A stretch of 64,000 nt of DNA from Gnetum montanum (taxonomy: Eukaryota > Streptophyta > Gnetopsida > Gnetales > Gnetaceae), in the NCBI GenBank assembly GCA_015680685.1, contig MNCI01004126.1, positions 441,456 to 505,455 on the forward strand, in the 5' to 3' direction. The position numbers and the translations under genes are program-made. Within the stretch, counting starts at the first letter, position 1, and each line of letters opens with the position of its first letter. The notes beneath the pieces are model-generated. The model searched no databases and was not told where the DNA came from. It saw nothing but the letters and a program-made list of their open reading frames with translations. Positions 45,230 to 55,835 of this stretch are shown here, piece after piece.

Positions 45230-45700
45230 CATTAAATTCCACATTTGACTAAGGGCATCAACTACCACATTTTTTTTGCTAGGAATATATTTGATTTCAA
45301 AATCATATTCTGCTAATAATTCTATCCATTTCCTTTTATGAATATTCAAAATAGGTTGTCTTTGCAAATATTCTAAACTTTTGTGATCTATTTTTACTAC
45401 AAACTTCTTTCTGCAAAGATAATGTCTCCAAAATTTTAGAGCATGAACAATTACTAGTAATTCTAAATCATGGGTTGAGTAATTTACCTTGGCTCCTTAT
45501 AATTTATAAGAGTCATAACATACCATTTTATCTTCTTGTGAAAGAACTACACCGATTCCTATTCCACAAGCATTTGTGAATACTTGAAATGGTAGATCTT
45601 CATCCAAAATTCTCAAAATAGGTGCTATTGTAAGTAGCATCTTTAATCTAAGAAAATATTCCTTGCATTTCATCAAATTTAAACTCATGTTTCTCTTGCA
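45230..45700 (-). pseudogene. Chromovirus-1 RNase H
   Basis: LPFQVFTNACGIGIGVVLSQ (usual F..TDAS) around 45600-45540 shows D to N in the first catalytic position. After stops, the end reads KWIELLAEYDFEIKYIPSKK broken as KYIPSKKNVVVDALS, with the conserved DALS kept. Confidence 0.83.
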
Positions 45701-46600
45701 AAAGGTTAGTTAATGGGGCTACCGAGGTAGAATAATCCTTAATAAAATGCCAATAAAAATTGGCTAATCCTAAGAGACTTCAAACTACTGTAACATCTTT
45801 TAATTCAGGCTAGTCCCAGATCACACTAATTTTTGCTAGATCCACTTGAAATCCTTTCTTGAAAACTATATGTCCTAAGTATGAAACTTCTTCCTTAAAG
45901 AGTTCACATTTACTCAATTTAGCTTTTAATTGATGTCCTTTAAGAATTTCGATTGTAGTTCAAATGTTCGATGTTCATTTAGAATATATAAGTATATCAT
46001 CCATAAGTTCAAATGTTCGATATGTACTTCTCTTGACTTAGAATAAATAGGTATATCATCCATAAGTTCAAATGTTTGATATGCACGTCTCTTGATTTAG
46101 AATAAACAAGTATATCATCCATAAATACTATAACAAATTAATCAAGATATTCATGAAAAATATTATTCATTAATGCCATAAATGTTGTAGGTGCATTAGT
46201 TAATCCAAACAACATTGCAACAAATTTGTATAATCCATATCTAGTTCTAAAAGTATTTTTCTCAATATCTTTCTCCTTAATCCTTATTTAGTGATAACTT
46301 GATTTTAAATTAGTCTTTGAGAAATAACATGGACTCATAAGTTGATCAAATAAATCATCAATTCTACGTAAAGGATAATATTTTTAATCGTCACTTTATT
46401 CAGTGCTCTGTAATCAATGCATAATCTTAGAGTACCATCTTTCTTTTTGATGAATAAAACTGGTGCACCCTAAGGTGATACGCTAGGTCTAATTTTCCCT
46501 TCTTCCAATAATTGGTCTAATTGTACTTTTAATTCTCTTAATTCCAAACTAGAAATCTATAAGGAGCTTTTGAGACAACTTGTATACTAGGAAAAATATC
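45700..46600 (-). pseudogene. Chromovirus-1 reverse transcriptase with triplicated active-site segment
   Basis: Motifs in order: [91 protein letters not shown] and VFMDDILVYS near 46100. The YxDD-type box and following 40 bases then repeat at about 59-bp period down to 45950, shifting the frame. The TAA in SYH*IRI replaces glutamine. Confidence 0.87.
45950..46125 (-). repeat. Tandem triplication (about 59-bp unit) of the RT active-site region
   Basis: The block encoding DDILVYS followed by HIKHLNL-like residues occurs three times in a row, the two right-hand units 59 bp apart and about 90% alike. Because 59 is not a multiple of three, each copy changes the frame. Confidence 0.85.
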
Positions 46601-47167
46601 AATGACATGTTCAACAATTCTTTTTGGAGGTAGTTCTCTAGTTTCACCAAATAATGAATCTTTATATTCTTTAAGTTTATTTGGGATCTCAACACTCAAA
46701 AATTTCTGAGGTTGGATTACTTTAACATCCAACATTGTAGCACTTTTTTTGACTAATCTTTTATCTTGCTTAATAATTATCGTATGAATTTTCTTTGTTA
46801 TTCCTACCCCCCTTAGAACCCTAACTCCATTAGTGGTTGGAACTTTTAAAATATGAGTTCCAAAGTGGGCAGTAACATCAAATTTTTGTAGGAAAGACAT
46901 TCCTAAAATTGCATCAACATCACCTAGTTCAAATTCAAAAAATTCATCAATGAATGGCATATTTTGCAAGGTAAAGTTAGTTTTTCCATACCTAGTATGT
47001 TTGCTCATAGTTTTTCCATCTGCCAGTTCTATGTTAATAATTTTCTTGGAAGGGAGACTTAATTTCAATAAATTAATTAACTTTGGTGGAGAAATAAAGT
47101 TATCATTGGCATCACTATTAATCAAAAATTTTATTTTTTTACCTTCAATTGAACCTTCAAAAATCAA
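46600..47167 (-). pseudogene. Chromovirus-1 protease
   Basis: Frame 47167-46538 contains the protease. The active site, normally LIDSGATHNFIS, reads LINSDANDNFIS, so the catalytic aspartate is N and the glycine is D, both G-to-A changes. ADGKTM and DAILGMSFL motifs of chromovirus proteases follow. The frame itself is open, which shows that open does not mean active. Confidence 0.85.
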
Positions 47168-47329
47168 TAAAAAATTTGAAATTTTCGCAAACCTAATTTA
47201 GTTGATGCAAATATCTTCTTGATGGCTATTGTAGTGGCTGAAATTTTTCCTTTGTTCACATTTGGATTTGGTTTCTGATTTTTGATTTGTTTGGTCCTTT
47301 GTATTTTTTCTTGAAATTTTGGAAAATCT

Positions 47330-48420
47330 CATTTAAGATAATCCTCACCACAAAAGAAACATCTAGATCCTAGTTAAGCTTTTTTTATTGGTGTCTCTTC
47401 TACCATTGCTTGTGGAAAAGGGGTTTGTTGAAAAGTTGCTAGTTGAATGGTCACTCGTATCTAATTCGATTCCTCATAATCCTTAGCAATTCTATATGCT
47501 TCATCAATAGCTTGGGGATTATCGGCTCGTGTTTGAGGATATAATTGAGCATGTAATCCTCCAATGAATTTTGAAGCTAATTATCCCTCATCCCAATGAC
47601 TTACATATTGAGAAAGATCACAAAATTCTTTGTAGTTAGCATTTATGTATTATTTTCCAAAACTTAAGGAATCAAATCTCATTTTACACTCTTTGAGAAA
47701 AGATTTGGGAACAAATTTTTATTTAAAATATTTTAAAAAATTAAGCCAATTTCTAATCAAACCTTGAGATCTCAGCCCATTCCACCATGTTGCTATAAGT
47801 CCTCTTAAATACAAGGAGATAACTTCTAGATGTTCATGGCTTGACAAATTCAACATACTAAAGTAATTTTTCATTGTATCAAGCCAATCCTTTGCCTTAG
47901 CATTGGATCCAAGGGCTCGATAATAATGATCTAATTTTACTTTCTTAGCATGCACATGTGTCAATGATTCTCTAGATGGATTAAGCTAGTTCCCATATCC
48001 TTCACTCTCGATTTCAGTTCTACGATCTACAAGGTGGATTTCAGTATCCTATCCATTAATAGGTGGAGGTTGTATTTGTTGAGGACTCCTAGTGGAAGGT
48101 TGATTTTGATGTTGTTCTCTAGGTAGACCATGAATCAAATGGTTGGTTAATTACTTGATGGATTTTGCAAAGGAATCCATCTTTCCTTGTACTTCAAACC
48201 ATTTATCCTCTAAATTTTGGGAAATTTTCTTAATTTCCTCAAACATATTTTGCATCTCTATTCCAAACCCTTGGTTTGAGCGTTGAAGTTCTTCTTGAAC
48301 ACCATTGATTTCATTAATTTTTTATTCAAGGGCATTCATTTGGTAATTTACTTGGGCTTCCATTTCTCTCCAATTTATTCTTTGGATTTTGGACATCAGT
48401 AAGTTGAAGAAATTAGGTAT
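47330..48420 (-). pseudogene. gag: Chromovirus-1 gag
   Basis: Starts around 48400 with RINWREMEAQVNYQMN and leads to the capsid-type core (47964-47719: AKDWLDTMKNYFSML, YLRGLIATWWNGL). A zinc-knuckle remnant near 47350 reads CFFCGEDYLK, with the second half (H and final C) lost. Several stops and shifts lie between. Confidence 0.78.
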
Positions 48421-48959
48421 GTTGAGAATCCTTAGTTTTTATGGCCCTTTTATGGATTTCGAAATTGTTTAGTCAATTGTGGAAGAAGTTGAAACTGTTA
48501 TAGATTTCTCATGGAGTATTGAATCCTAATTATTTTTTGGAACCTAAATTAAGAAATTAAAAGTTAATTTTCTATAATCTAAAAGTTAAATTTGACCATT
48601 TTTTTGAGTCTGAAAGGTTCAAATCTATTGGAATCAATTTTTTTAGTTGAAAATGGACTCCATATTCAAAATTTATAGTCATTTTAAGTTTTTTTAATTT
48701 TCACATTTTTCGAGACTTCTCGAGAGGTTACCCATCCCAATTCTACTCTAGGACATGCACACTTAATGAAAAAAATTTTATTTATGTTACTACTGTAATG
48801 CCAATTTATATTTTTGTAAATAACTGAGCACATATTTTCTCTTAAACTAATACTAATGGTGAAAAATTTTCTTTTTAAAAAAATTTTGTCAGCTGGGAAT
48901 TTTAAAATTCCTCTCAATTGTTAGAAAAAATTTAATTTTTCCATCAATTGACGAACGAC
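48421..48959 (-). other. Region upstream of chromovirus-1 gag
   Basis: AT-rich sequence without a protein match. It contains the 5S-like segment at 48711-48768. No convincing LTR border or primer-binding site could be placed here. Confidence 0.5.
48711..48768 (-). ncRNA. 5S rRNA-like segment (3' half, with the C box)
   Basis: On the minus strand the segment contains AGAGTAG, then GGATGGGTAACCTC and GAAGTC, in the spacing of plant 5S rRNA (AGAGTAGTACTAGGATGGGTGACC region, given from memory). About 40 of 56 positions agree. This holds the intermediate element and C box of the 5S internal promoter. The 5' half is not recognisable. It may be part of a Cassandra-like TRIM LTR, a 5S-derived SINE or a captured fragment. 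It is not a working 5S gene. Confidence 0.65.
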
Positions 48960-48974
48960 CTATTCAAAGTCTAC

Positions 48975-49140
48975 ATAGTGGCCAGAAGGCAGTGATGGGC
49001 AGTGCAGGAGGCGATGATAGGCAATGTGGGAGGTAGTGATGGGTGGCGCAAGAGGCGATGATGGGTAGTTCAGAAGGTGGTGATAAATAGTGCAGGCAAG
49101 CATGCAACACGGTGTGGTGGGCAGCATGGTATGAGGCATG
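48975..49140. repeat. Minisatellite, about 23-bp units
   Basis: Units such as GTGCAGGAGGCGATGATAGG, with GGGAGGTAGTGATGG and AGAGGCGATGATGGG variants, repeat five or six times. Frames on the minus strand are open only because of the repeat. Confidence 0.7.
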
Positions 49141-49350
49141 GTGCTGCATGGGCGACCGCAGTGTGAGTAGCGGTGGCGACAACAATGATGAAAATAGCTG
49201 TGACATGATTTTGTTTGCCCCAATTGGGGCTAACCCTTAGGGCCAGATTTTATGGCTGCAACCCCTTCCAAGGCTAGCCATGACTTGACTGCAACTGGTC
49301 ACAACCTTGCTGCAGCTAACCCCAAACCAAAATTTATATATATATATATA

Positions 49351-49976
49351 NNNNNNNNNNNNNNNNNNNNNNNNNNNNNNNNNNNNNNNNNNNNNNNNNN
49401 NNNNNNNNNNNNNNNNNNNNNNNNNNNNNNNNNNNNNNNNNNNNNNNNNNNNNNNNNNNNNNNNNNNNNNNNNNNNNNNNNNNNNNNNNNNNNNNNNNNN
49501 NNNNNNNNNNNNNNNNNNNNNNNNNNNNNNNNNNNNNNNNNNNNNNNNNNNNNNNNNNNNNNNNNNNNNNNNNNNNNNNNNNNNNNNNNNNNNNNNNNNN
49601 NNNNNNNNNNNNNNNNNNNNNNNNNNNNNNNNNNNNNNNNNNNNNNNNNNNNNNNNNNNNNNNNNNNNNNNNNNNNNNNNNNNNNNNNNNNNNNNNNNNN
49701 NNNNNNNNNNNNNNNNNNNNNNNNNNNNNNNNNNNNNNNNNNNNNNNNNNNNNNNNNNNNNNNNNNNNNNNNNNNNNNNNNNNNNNNNNNNNNNNNNNNN
49801 NNNNNNNNNNNNNNNNNNNNNNNNNNNNNNNNNNNNNNNNNNNNNNNNNNNNNNNNNNNNNNNNNNNNNNNNNNNNNNNNNNNNNNNNNNNNNNNNNNNN
49901 NNNNNNNNNNNNNNNNNNNNNNNNNNNNNNNNNNNNNNNNNNNNNNNNNNNNNNNNNNNNNNNNNNNNNNNNNNNN
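49351..49976. other. Assembly gap of 626 N
   Basis: The left edge is a TA microsatellite (49339-49350), a usual assembly break. Two long frames of unknown residues across the gap are artefacts. Confidence 0.99.
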
Positions 49977-50279
49977 TCTACTTTTTATACTGCTATGATC
50001 AAAATTTCTATTGCCCACCAACATCCTTTAAAATCCTATATTCAATATTGTATACCTTTGATCATCTGTATGATCTTAAGTTATGACCATAGCAAGAAAC
50101 GTTTTACTCGTTACAATCCTTGGTTGTGCCCTAAATTTTTTGAAAATGAGAGAGTTATAAGGACTAAGATTATGGGTGCTCAGATAGGTTAACTGGCTTT
50201 ATAGCAAGCTTGAAGTCAAGAGGAAATTAGTGAGGTACTTTCATGTTTTCTTATTATTTCTTTCTTTGTTAATTATGTT

Positions 50280-51259
50280 TTTATTTTATGTATTTGATAG
50301 TGTAATTTGGGCTACAAAATGAACCAATGCAGAGTGCTAAAGTTGCATAGGTTAAAGAGATTCAAGGTACTTCAACCTTTGGTATTGTTCAATCACAAGA
50401 ACAGATCACAGTTTCTACTCCCAAGGTATATATTTAAATATAATTTACTAAGTTAAACGTCTTATCTATATTTTTATATTTTCTTTTATTTTTTCTAATA
50501 AGTTCCTTTGTAGAGACAATGTATTGGGCAAAGTTTTGGTAGTCCAGTAGTTATAAAATAATCAACTCAATAATAGGCTTAACAACAATCCCAACCAACT
50601 CGTCGACAAGGTTCAAGACATGATAAGGTGAAGAAACTAGAGGTATGTTTTAATTATTTAAAAATTTGAATACTTTCTTCTTTTTCATATATAATAATAA
50701 TATTTTTTTTTTGTGTTATAGAGGTCTATGAAGCAATAGTATTTTATCTGAGAGATGGATAGAGGTGATGCAAGTGCTACTTCTACATAGACTCCTATTC
50801 CACCAGCACCTAGATTACCACTCATACCTTCTTTTCCTTTGACACTTGCGAGAGGTTCTCTTCCATAGGCAACACCAACAACAATTTTTGAATCTATTCT
50901 AGTAGTTTCTTCTTTCTCTATCTATGGTTCTTCTTATTCTATGGGAAAGATAGTGGCGGTTGCTGAAGAAGAACTTGTGTTTCTTTGACGTATTAATCAA
51001 TGAATCTCTAACAAAAAACCCTATTCTATTCATGAGGATGTCTATCATCTATGAGGTCACAATCATGTAATTTCAGGGCAAATTATGATTTAGTACAAGC
51101 TGGACTTCCATCATTTTGACATCCAATTCCTAAGGATGCTTTAGATGCTATAAAAAATCTGGAGCAACTCTTAGGAGAGTTGGAAAGTACAACATGTTAT
51201 ACTTGCCATTTGGATACTCATGCATGTTTCCTTCAAATTGATAATGATCGATTTCAAGT

Positions 51260-51294
<35 letters not shown>

Positions 51295-51612
51295 TATTCT
51301 CTCTTTTCTTCTTTTGGTTTGTTGATTTGTTCATAACTCATAATTTAACTTTTGTTTCTATAGAGAAAGGAAAAGGAATGGCAAAGAGACATAGATGATT
51401 GATCAATACAGATGGATATGTTGAAGACTCAACTTTAAAGAAAAGAGGAATCGGTAGTTATAGCAAGATGTGTGATTGAATATATCAAATAGTTATGTGA
51501 TGGACTGGCTGGATGTAAAGCAGTGCTTAGCAAAGCAAATGCTACTACTAAAGAAAGAGAATCCCAATTGAAGATAGTTATAGATTTTCTTGAATCATTC
51601 AGTCATAACAAA
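50280..51612 (+). pseudogene. Plus-strand gene-like sequence with four or five exons, unidentified
   Basis: Likely exons: about 50331-50425, 50515-50642, 50722 to at least 50990, about 51080-51259 and 51362-51612. Splice-like borders include CCCAAG|GTATAT, CTTTGTAG|AGA, CTAGAG|GTATG, GTTATAG|AGG and TTTCTATAG|AG. The first two joins are in phase. Encoded features: a basic SRHDKVKKLE segment, a proline-rich run (TPIPPAPRLPLIPSFP), and a charged coiled-coil end (MDMLKTQL, RKEESVVIARCVIEYIK, ATTKERESQLKIVIDFLE). Interruptions are mainly TAG and TGA. It resembles the antisense gene of Tat-B in style, not demonstrably in sequence. It could be a captured host gene. Confidence 0.5.
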
Positions 51613-51803
51613 TAATTATAGTTGCCTTTTTCTTTATTTTCCCATTCTACTTTTTTTTACGATATACTTCCTCTTCATTTCTATTGATAATAAAATAAAA
51701 TAAAATATTCCTCCATGTTATTATTTTTCTTAAATGTACTTTTGTTCTATGACAATAATAAAATAAGGTTTTTTCTTCCACTTTGATTCCTGAATCATGG
51801 TTT

Positions 51804-51815
51804 GCTCCGATACCA
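51804..51815 (-). promoter_or_regulatory. Primer-binding site, tRNA-iMet type
   Basis: Minus-strand TGGTATCGGAGC matches 11 of 12 bases of the plant initiator-tRNA site TGGTATCAGAGC. It lies two bases from the end of the candidate LTR. Confidence 0.75.
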
Positions 51816-51817
51816 AA

Positions 51818-52324
51818 TGTGACATCCTGTTTCCAAATGTTGTAAAAATATGAACACCTAATTTATTATATTCATCATGGATAATATATCAAAAATATTA
51901 TAATCACTCAAGTAATGAATTAATTAGCAAATGAATAATTGATACTAAGGAATTAAGAAAAGAATAAAAATGGAAAAATTATATTAATGAAGGAGAGTAC
52001 TGTAACACCCTTTTGGGTTGTGTTCCTATTCTACTTAAGCCTTAGAGGTAATCTAGCACTGCCACCATGATTAAGCTATCCTACCAAAGGGATGATCAGT
52101 CCCTTTTTGTCCCACTTCACCTAGCTCTCATTACTCACCTCTCTAGGCTCTGCAACTCCATGCTAGCACAACCTCTAACCCTGACCTTAAATGACATAGG
52201 TTAAACCCTTTCCCAAGGGATACATGAATAGTCATAACTCCTCATAACGAGGTGCCCCTTCATTATAAGGTTAATTACATTATTTATAATTTTTTCCACC
52301 CTTAACAAGGGACTAGACATTACA
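51818..52324 (-). repeat. Candidate LTR, minus orientation (507 bp)
   Basis: Read on the minus strand it begins TGTAATGTCTAG at 52324 and ends GGATGTCACA at 51818, directly before the primer-binding site. The right border coincides with the start of Athila LTR sequence, as an insertion would give. It could be the 5' LTR of chromovirus-1, but 3.4 kb including a gap separates them. An alternative start at 52001 (TGTAACACCC on the plus strand) exists. Confidence 0.5.
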
Positions 52325-52458
52325 ACAATGAATGGATAACATGAACTCATTTTTTAGCTCTAGCGTACTTGGTAATTAAAGTTTGCAGAATTTGACTGGA
52401 TCGCACGTAAATGCCTATGATTCATATGGTTGGGTGTAGGGTACCTTGCCACTCATCA
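52325..52458 (+). repeat. 3' fragment of an Athila LTR
   Basis: Matches the last 134 bp of the Athila-4 LTR (GGATAACATGAACTC through GGTTGGGTGTAGGG to CTCATCA). No primer-binding site follows. Confidence 0.8.
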
Positions 52459-53224
52459 CCACCCATAATCACTTGACTCATAGAAGGGGGTTCTTGTGGG
52501 ATGCTTAAAATTGTGAGCTTTGAGCATCACCCCAACTATAAGGTTCTTGTGGAAGTGTGGCTCTACTCATGATTGAAGGTTTTTGTGGCATCATTTTTCT
52601 TCCTTTTCTCTTTTAGTTTTTCCTTTAAAAAAAACAAAGTATTTCCATATTTGGTTGGCTATAATCATGATGTTCTTATGGTAGTCAAATTTATTTTGTA
52701 TCAGTTTCTCACATGGACATTGATGAAGTTCCAAATTCTTATACCACCTTAGATGCTAGTCCCAATATAACACACTCTTTGCACCTTATTGACTTATCCA
52801 AATAAGTAATCAATAAAAACCATACACTAATAAGAATTAGCCTACAATTAGCTATTTTTCCACCTTTGACTTATGAAGCTTTATATTGAAAAAACATTAT
52901 TTGAAAGAGAAAAAGTTTATTATGTATAATTCACTTATTAATCTAAGGATCAGTGTTAGTTGGATTTTGGGTTCAAACTTGCCTATCTCAAGGTAGGAGG
53001 AGTTGTCCTTCTCCATTGCATTGCAAACATGATGAGAATGAATTCTTTAAAGTCCCATCTAACAATAGAAAATACTATTATCCTCTATATTTTTTAAGGT
53101 AAAATTTGTAGACAATAATTTATACTATTACATAAGAGTCTTGTTGAAGGGTATTATCAAGATCTAGGACTTCTAATGAATCTTTGTCATTTTTTTGATT
53201 TGAATAAGTTGAATCAATTAATTC
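52459..53224. other. Unassigned sequence left of Athila-5
   Basis: No coding match. It may be the 3' UTR of the minus-strand Athila-5, but no LTR or purine tract confirms it. Confidence 0.45.
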
Positions 53225-54400
53225 TACTAATTCATCTTCCCTAGGTTCTTTAATATGATGTTGATAATATAACTTAAATCTATGCCATTGACTAAAAACG
53301 TAGTTGAATAATCATCCATAGGTGAGATTAAAATATTGCCATTACCATGGGGTTGTAAAACTATATAAGTGCCTTTCCACCTACATGTTAACTTTTCTAT
53401 AAATTTATGTAAGTACATATTATATAAAGAAACTTTATCACCTATAGAAAAATGTTTCTTAAAAATAATTTTATAATGTAGATTCTTCATTTGTTTTTTT
53501 ATAATCTTTTGCTTCTTAAGATCACGTAGCCTTCTTTCATTAAGTTCATGTAATTAATTTATTTAAGAGGTATGGTTTATGTCTTCATCAAAATCTAGTT
53601 TTTTGGCTAACCGTAAGTATTGGTATTTAATTTCAACAGGTAATAGAAATTACTTACCATAAGCCAATTGATAAGGTGAATATCCTAAACTTGGTTTATA
53701 TGTAATCCTATAAGCCCAAAGTGTGTCTTGTACTTTTTTTAGCCAATCCTTTTCTTAGTACTTATATTTTTTATTAATATATTCAAGATAATTCTATTAG
53801 CATTTTCTACTTAACCATTAGTTTGAGGATGATAGTCAATAACTATCTTGTGTTGGATTCCACATGACTTAAGAAATGTTTCCATTATTTTATTTACAAA
53901 ATGGGTTCCTTGATCACTAATGATCACTCATGGAATTCTAAAACATGTTAAAATATTTTCATGAAGGAATGCTACTACTACATTAAAATCATTTGTTGGG
54001 ATGGCTTTAGCTTCAACCCATTTAGTAACATAATCTATGCAGACTAAAATATATTGACATCCATTAGATGGTGGGTATGGTCCTAGAAAGTCTATACCCC
54101 ACACATTGAATGGTTTGGTTATTCAAAATTGGATTTAAAAGCATTTCTTGTTTCTTTGTTATGGCTTCCATTTGTTGAAATTTATCACATTCTTCAACAT
54201 ACTTATGAGCATCTTTAAAAATTGAGGGCCAATAAAGTCCACTTTGGAGGATTTTGATAGTAATGTGTTTGCTATCAAAATGGCCACCTCCTAAATCATC
54301 ATGGCACATATGTAGAATTTCTTGTTGTTCATTCTTAGCCACACATCTCCTTGCTATATTATCTTTACATATTTGATAAAGATATGGACTACTCTAAATG
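53225..54400 (-). pseudogene. Athila-5 integrase
   Basis: Open part 54342-54064 carries the zinc finger: CHDDLGGGHFDSKH, then CDKFQQ where CDxCQ is expected, so the last cysteine is lost. The core shows GIDFLGPYPPSNG, VIISDQGTHF and NG-TAA-VENANR, where TAA replaces the glutamine just before the catalytic glutamate. The end (53490-53227) carries FSIGDKVSLYN and RWKGTYIVLQPHGNG, a GPY/F-like domain. Confidence 0.87.
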
Positions 54401-54579
54401 TACATAGATATGGTATGTAAGAAATATTTCTTTTCTTCCTAAGTCCAATTGGTAGGGATTTTCATAGTGGCTAGATAGTTTGCTATATCAAAAAATCAAG
54501 GATCCTTCTTTGTAGAAAAGAGTTGTTCATTAGGGAATTCATCATGAAAGGTCCCTTGTGTTCTATTTTCATCTTTATT

Positions 54580-54960
54580 TTTTCATATTGATAGATTATC
54601 CACAACTACATTTTCCCTACCTCGTTTGTCTAAAATATCAAGATCAAATTCTTGGAGTAATAAGCACCATCTCATTATCCTTGCATTTTCTATTTTCTTA
54701 GTAGCTAATAATTCAATGGTTGAATGATCAGTATATACTCTAGGTTTATCCTATTAAATAATGTCTAAATTTATCTAAAGTATCTAAAATAGCTAGTAAT
54801 TCTTTTTTTTTAGTTGTATAATTTATTTGGGCTTGATCTAGACTTTTGGATACATAATAAATAACTCATGGTTTATTATCAATGTATTGTCCTAAGATTA
54901 CCTGTACTGCTGTGTCACTAGTGTTACACATTAAATCAAATGGGAGATTCCAATTAGGTT
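54580..54960 (-). pseudogene. Athila-5 RNase H, worn
   Basis: Position between RT and integrase fits RNase H. Recognisable pieces on the minus strand include KPWVIYYVSKSLDQAQ-like residues near 54870-54820 and a GREN-x-VVDNLS segment near 54610. The catalytic set cannot be followed with confidence. Confidence 0.6.
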
Positions 54961-55059
54961 CATTTAATATAGGAATGGTATTTTCTCATTTCTTTAATTC
55001 TAGGAATGCTTCTTGACAATCATTAGTCCATACAAATGGAGCATCTTTTTCTAGGAGGA

Positions 55060-55835
55060 TGTATAAAGGTTTAGCAATTTTTGAAAATTCCTTGATAAAC
55101 TATCTATAATATCTAACATGTCCTAGAAAAAATCAAAGAGTCTTTAAATTAGTTAGAGCTATAAGTATAGATATTACTTTTACTTTTTCCTCATCCATTC
55201 TTATCGCATCTTTAGAAATAACATGTCCTAATACTATGCCATTTGTAACCATCAAGTGACTCTTTCTTCAAATTAATTTTAAATATTTATCTATACATCT
55301 ATCTAAGACATGTTCTAAATGTTGCAATGTTTCTTCATAAGTATTCCAATAAACCAAAAAATCATCCATAAAAACTTTAACATAATCTTCTAGCGTATCA
55401 GAAAATAGTTATATCATAGCTCTTTGGAAAGTGGCTAGTGCATTACAAAGGCCAAAAGACATTTTTCTATAAGTAAATGTTCCATAGGGAGATGTAAAAG
55501 TTGTTTTATGCTAATCTTCAAGGGTAATTGCTACTTGATTATAACAACTAAATCCATCAAAAAAATAGTAATATTTATGTCCTTCTAATTTTTCCAAAAT
55601 TTGATCTATATAAGGTAATGGAAAATTGTCTTTCTTTGTATTTTGGTTGAGTTTTCTATAATGTACATAGACTCCATTTTTCACACATTTTTGGGACAAC
55701 AACAATGGGACTTATCGATTCACTATCAGATATTGGATAAATAATCCCTTCTTTCCAAAGTTTTGAAATTATAGCCATAACTTAGTCATGGAAATCCTTT
55801 ATAGCTCTCTCTTGCCCTTCACTATCGCCACCACA
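55060..55835 (-). pseudogene. Athila-5 reverse transcriptase
   Basis: Begins GIIYPISDSESISPIVVVPK, then VHYRKLNQNTKKDNFPLP broken into HYRKLN and FPLPYIDQILEKL, then YYYFFDGFSCYNQVAI, TFTSPYGTFTYRKM, FGLCNALATFQ and VFMDDFLVYW. Unlike Athila-2, both catalytic aspartates survive. Frames shift around 55680 and stops occur, so no enzyme is made. Confidence 0.87.

Larger units (their letters stand above)
44550..48420 (-). mobile_element. Chromovirus-1: minus-strand Ty3/gypsy gag-pol
   Basis: Read leftwards, the order is gag, CCHC remnant, protease, RT, RNase H and integrase. Integrase motifs (STAYHPK, MDFIVGF) are of the chromovirus type. It breaks off in the integrase core at 44550 against Tat-B sequence, so the C-terminus and any chromodomain are gone. 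Its LTR is uncertain: the nearest candidate in the right orientation is 51818-52324, beyond a gap. Confidence 0.82.
53225..55835 (-). mobile_element. Athila-5: minus-strand pol fragment
   Basis: RT, RNase H and integrase in order, read leftwards, starting abruptly in the N-terminal RT at 55835. Gag and protease are missing, and no LTR adjoins either end. The RT and integrase motifs are Athila-like and differ clearly from Athila-2, so it is a separate family. Confidence 0.85.

Noticed and set aside
48960-49223. Two overlapping minus-strand frames rich in H, P and S
   Set aside because: Generated by the 23-bp minisatellite.
49252-50086. Long frames across the gap
   Set aside because: Made of unknown residues from 626 N; not real.
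52001-52324. Plus-strand solo LTR starting TGTAACACCC
   Set aside because: The TG...CA ends could fit, but the minus-strand reading (51818-52324) is better because a tRNA-iMet site adjoins its end.
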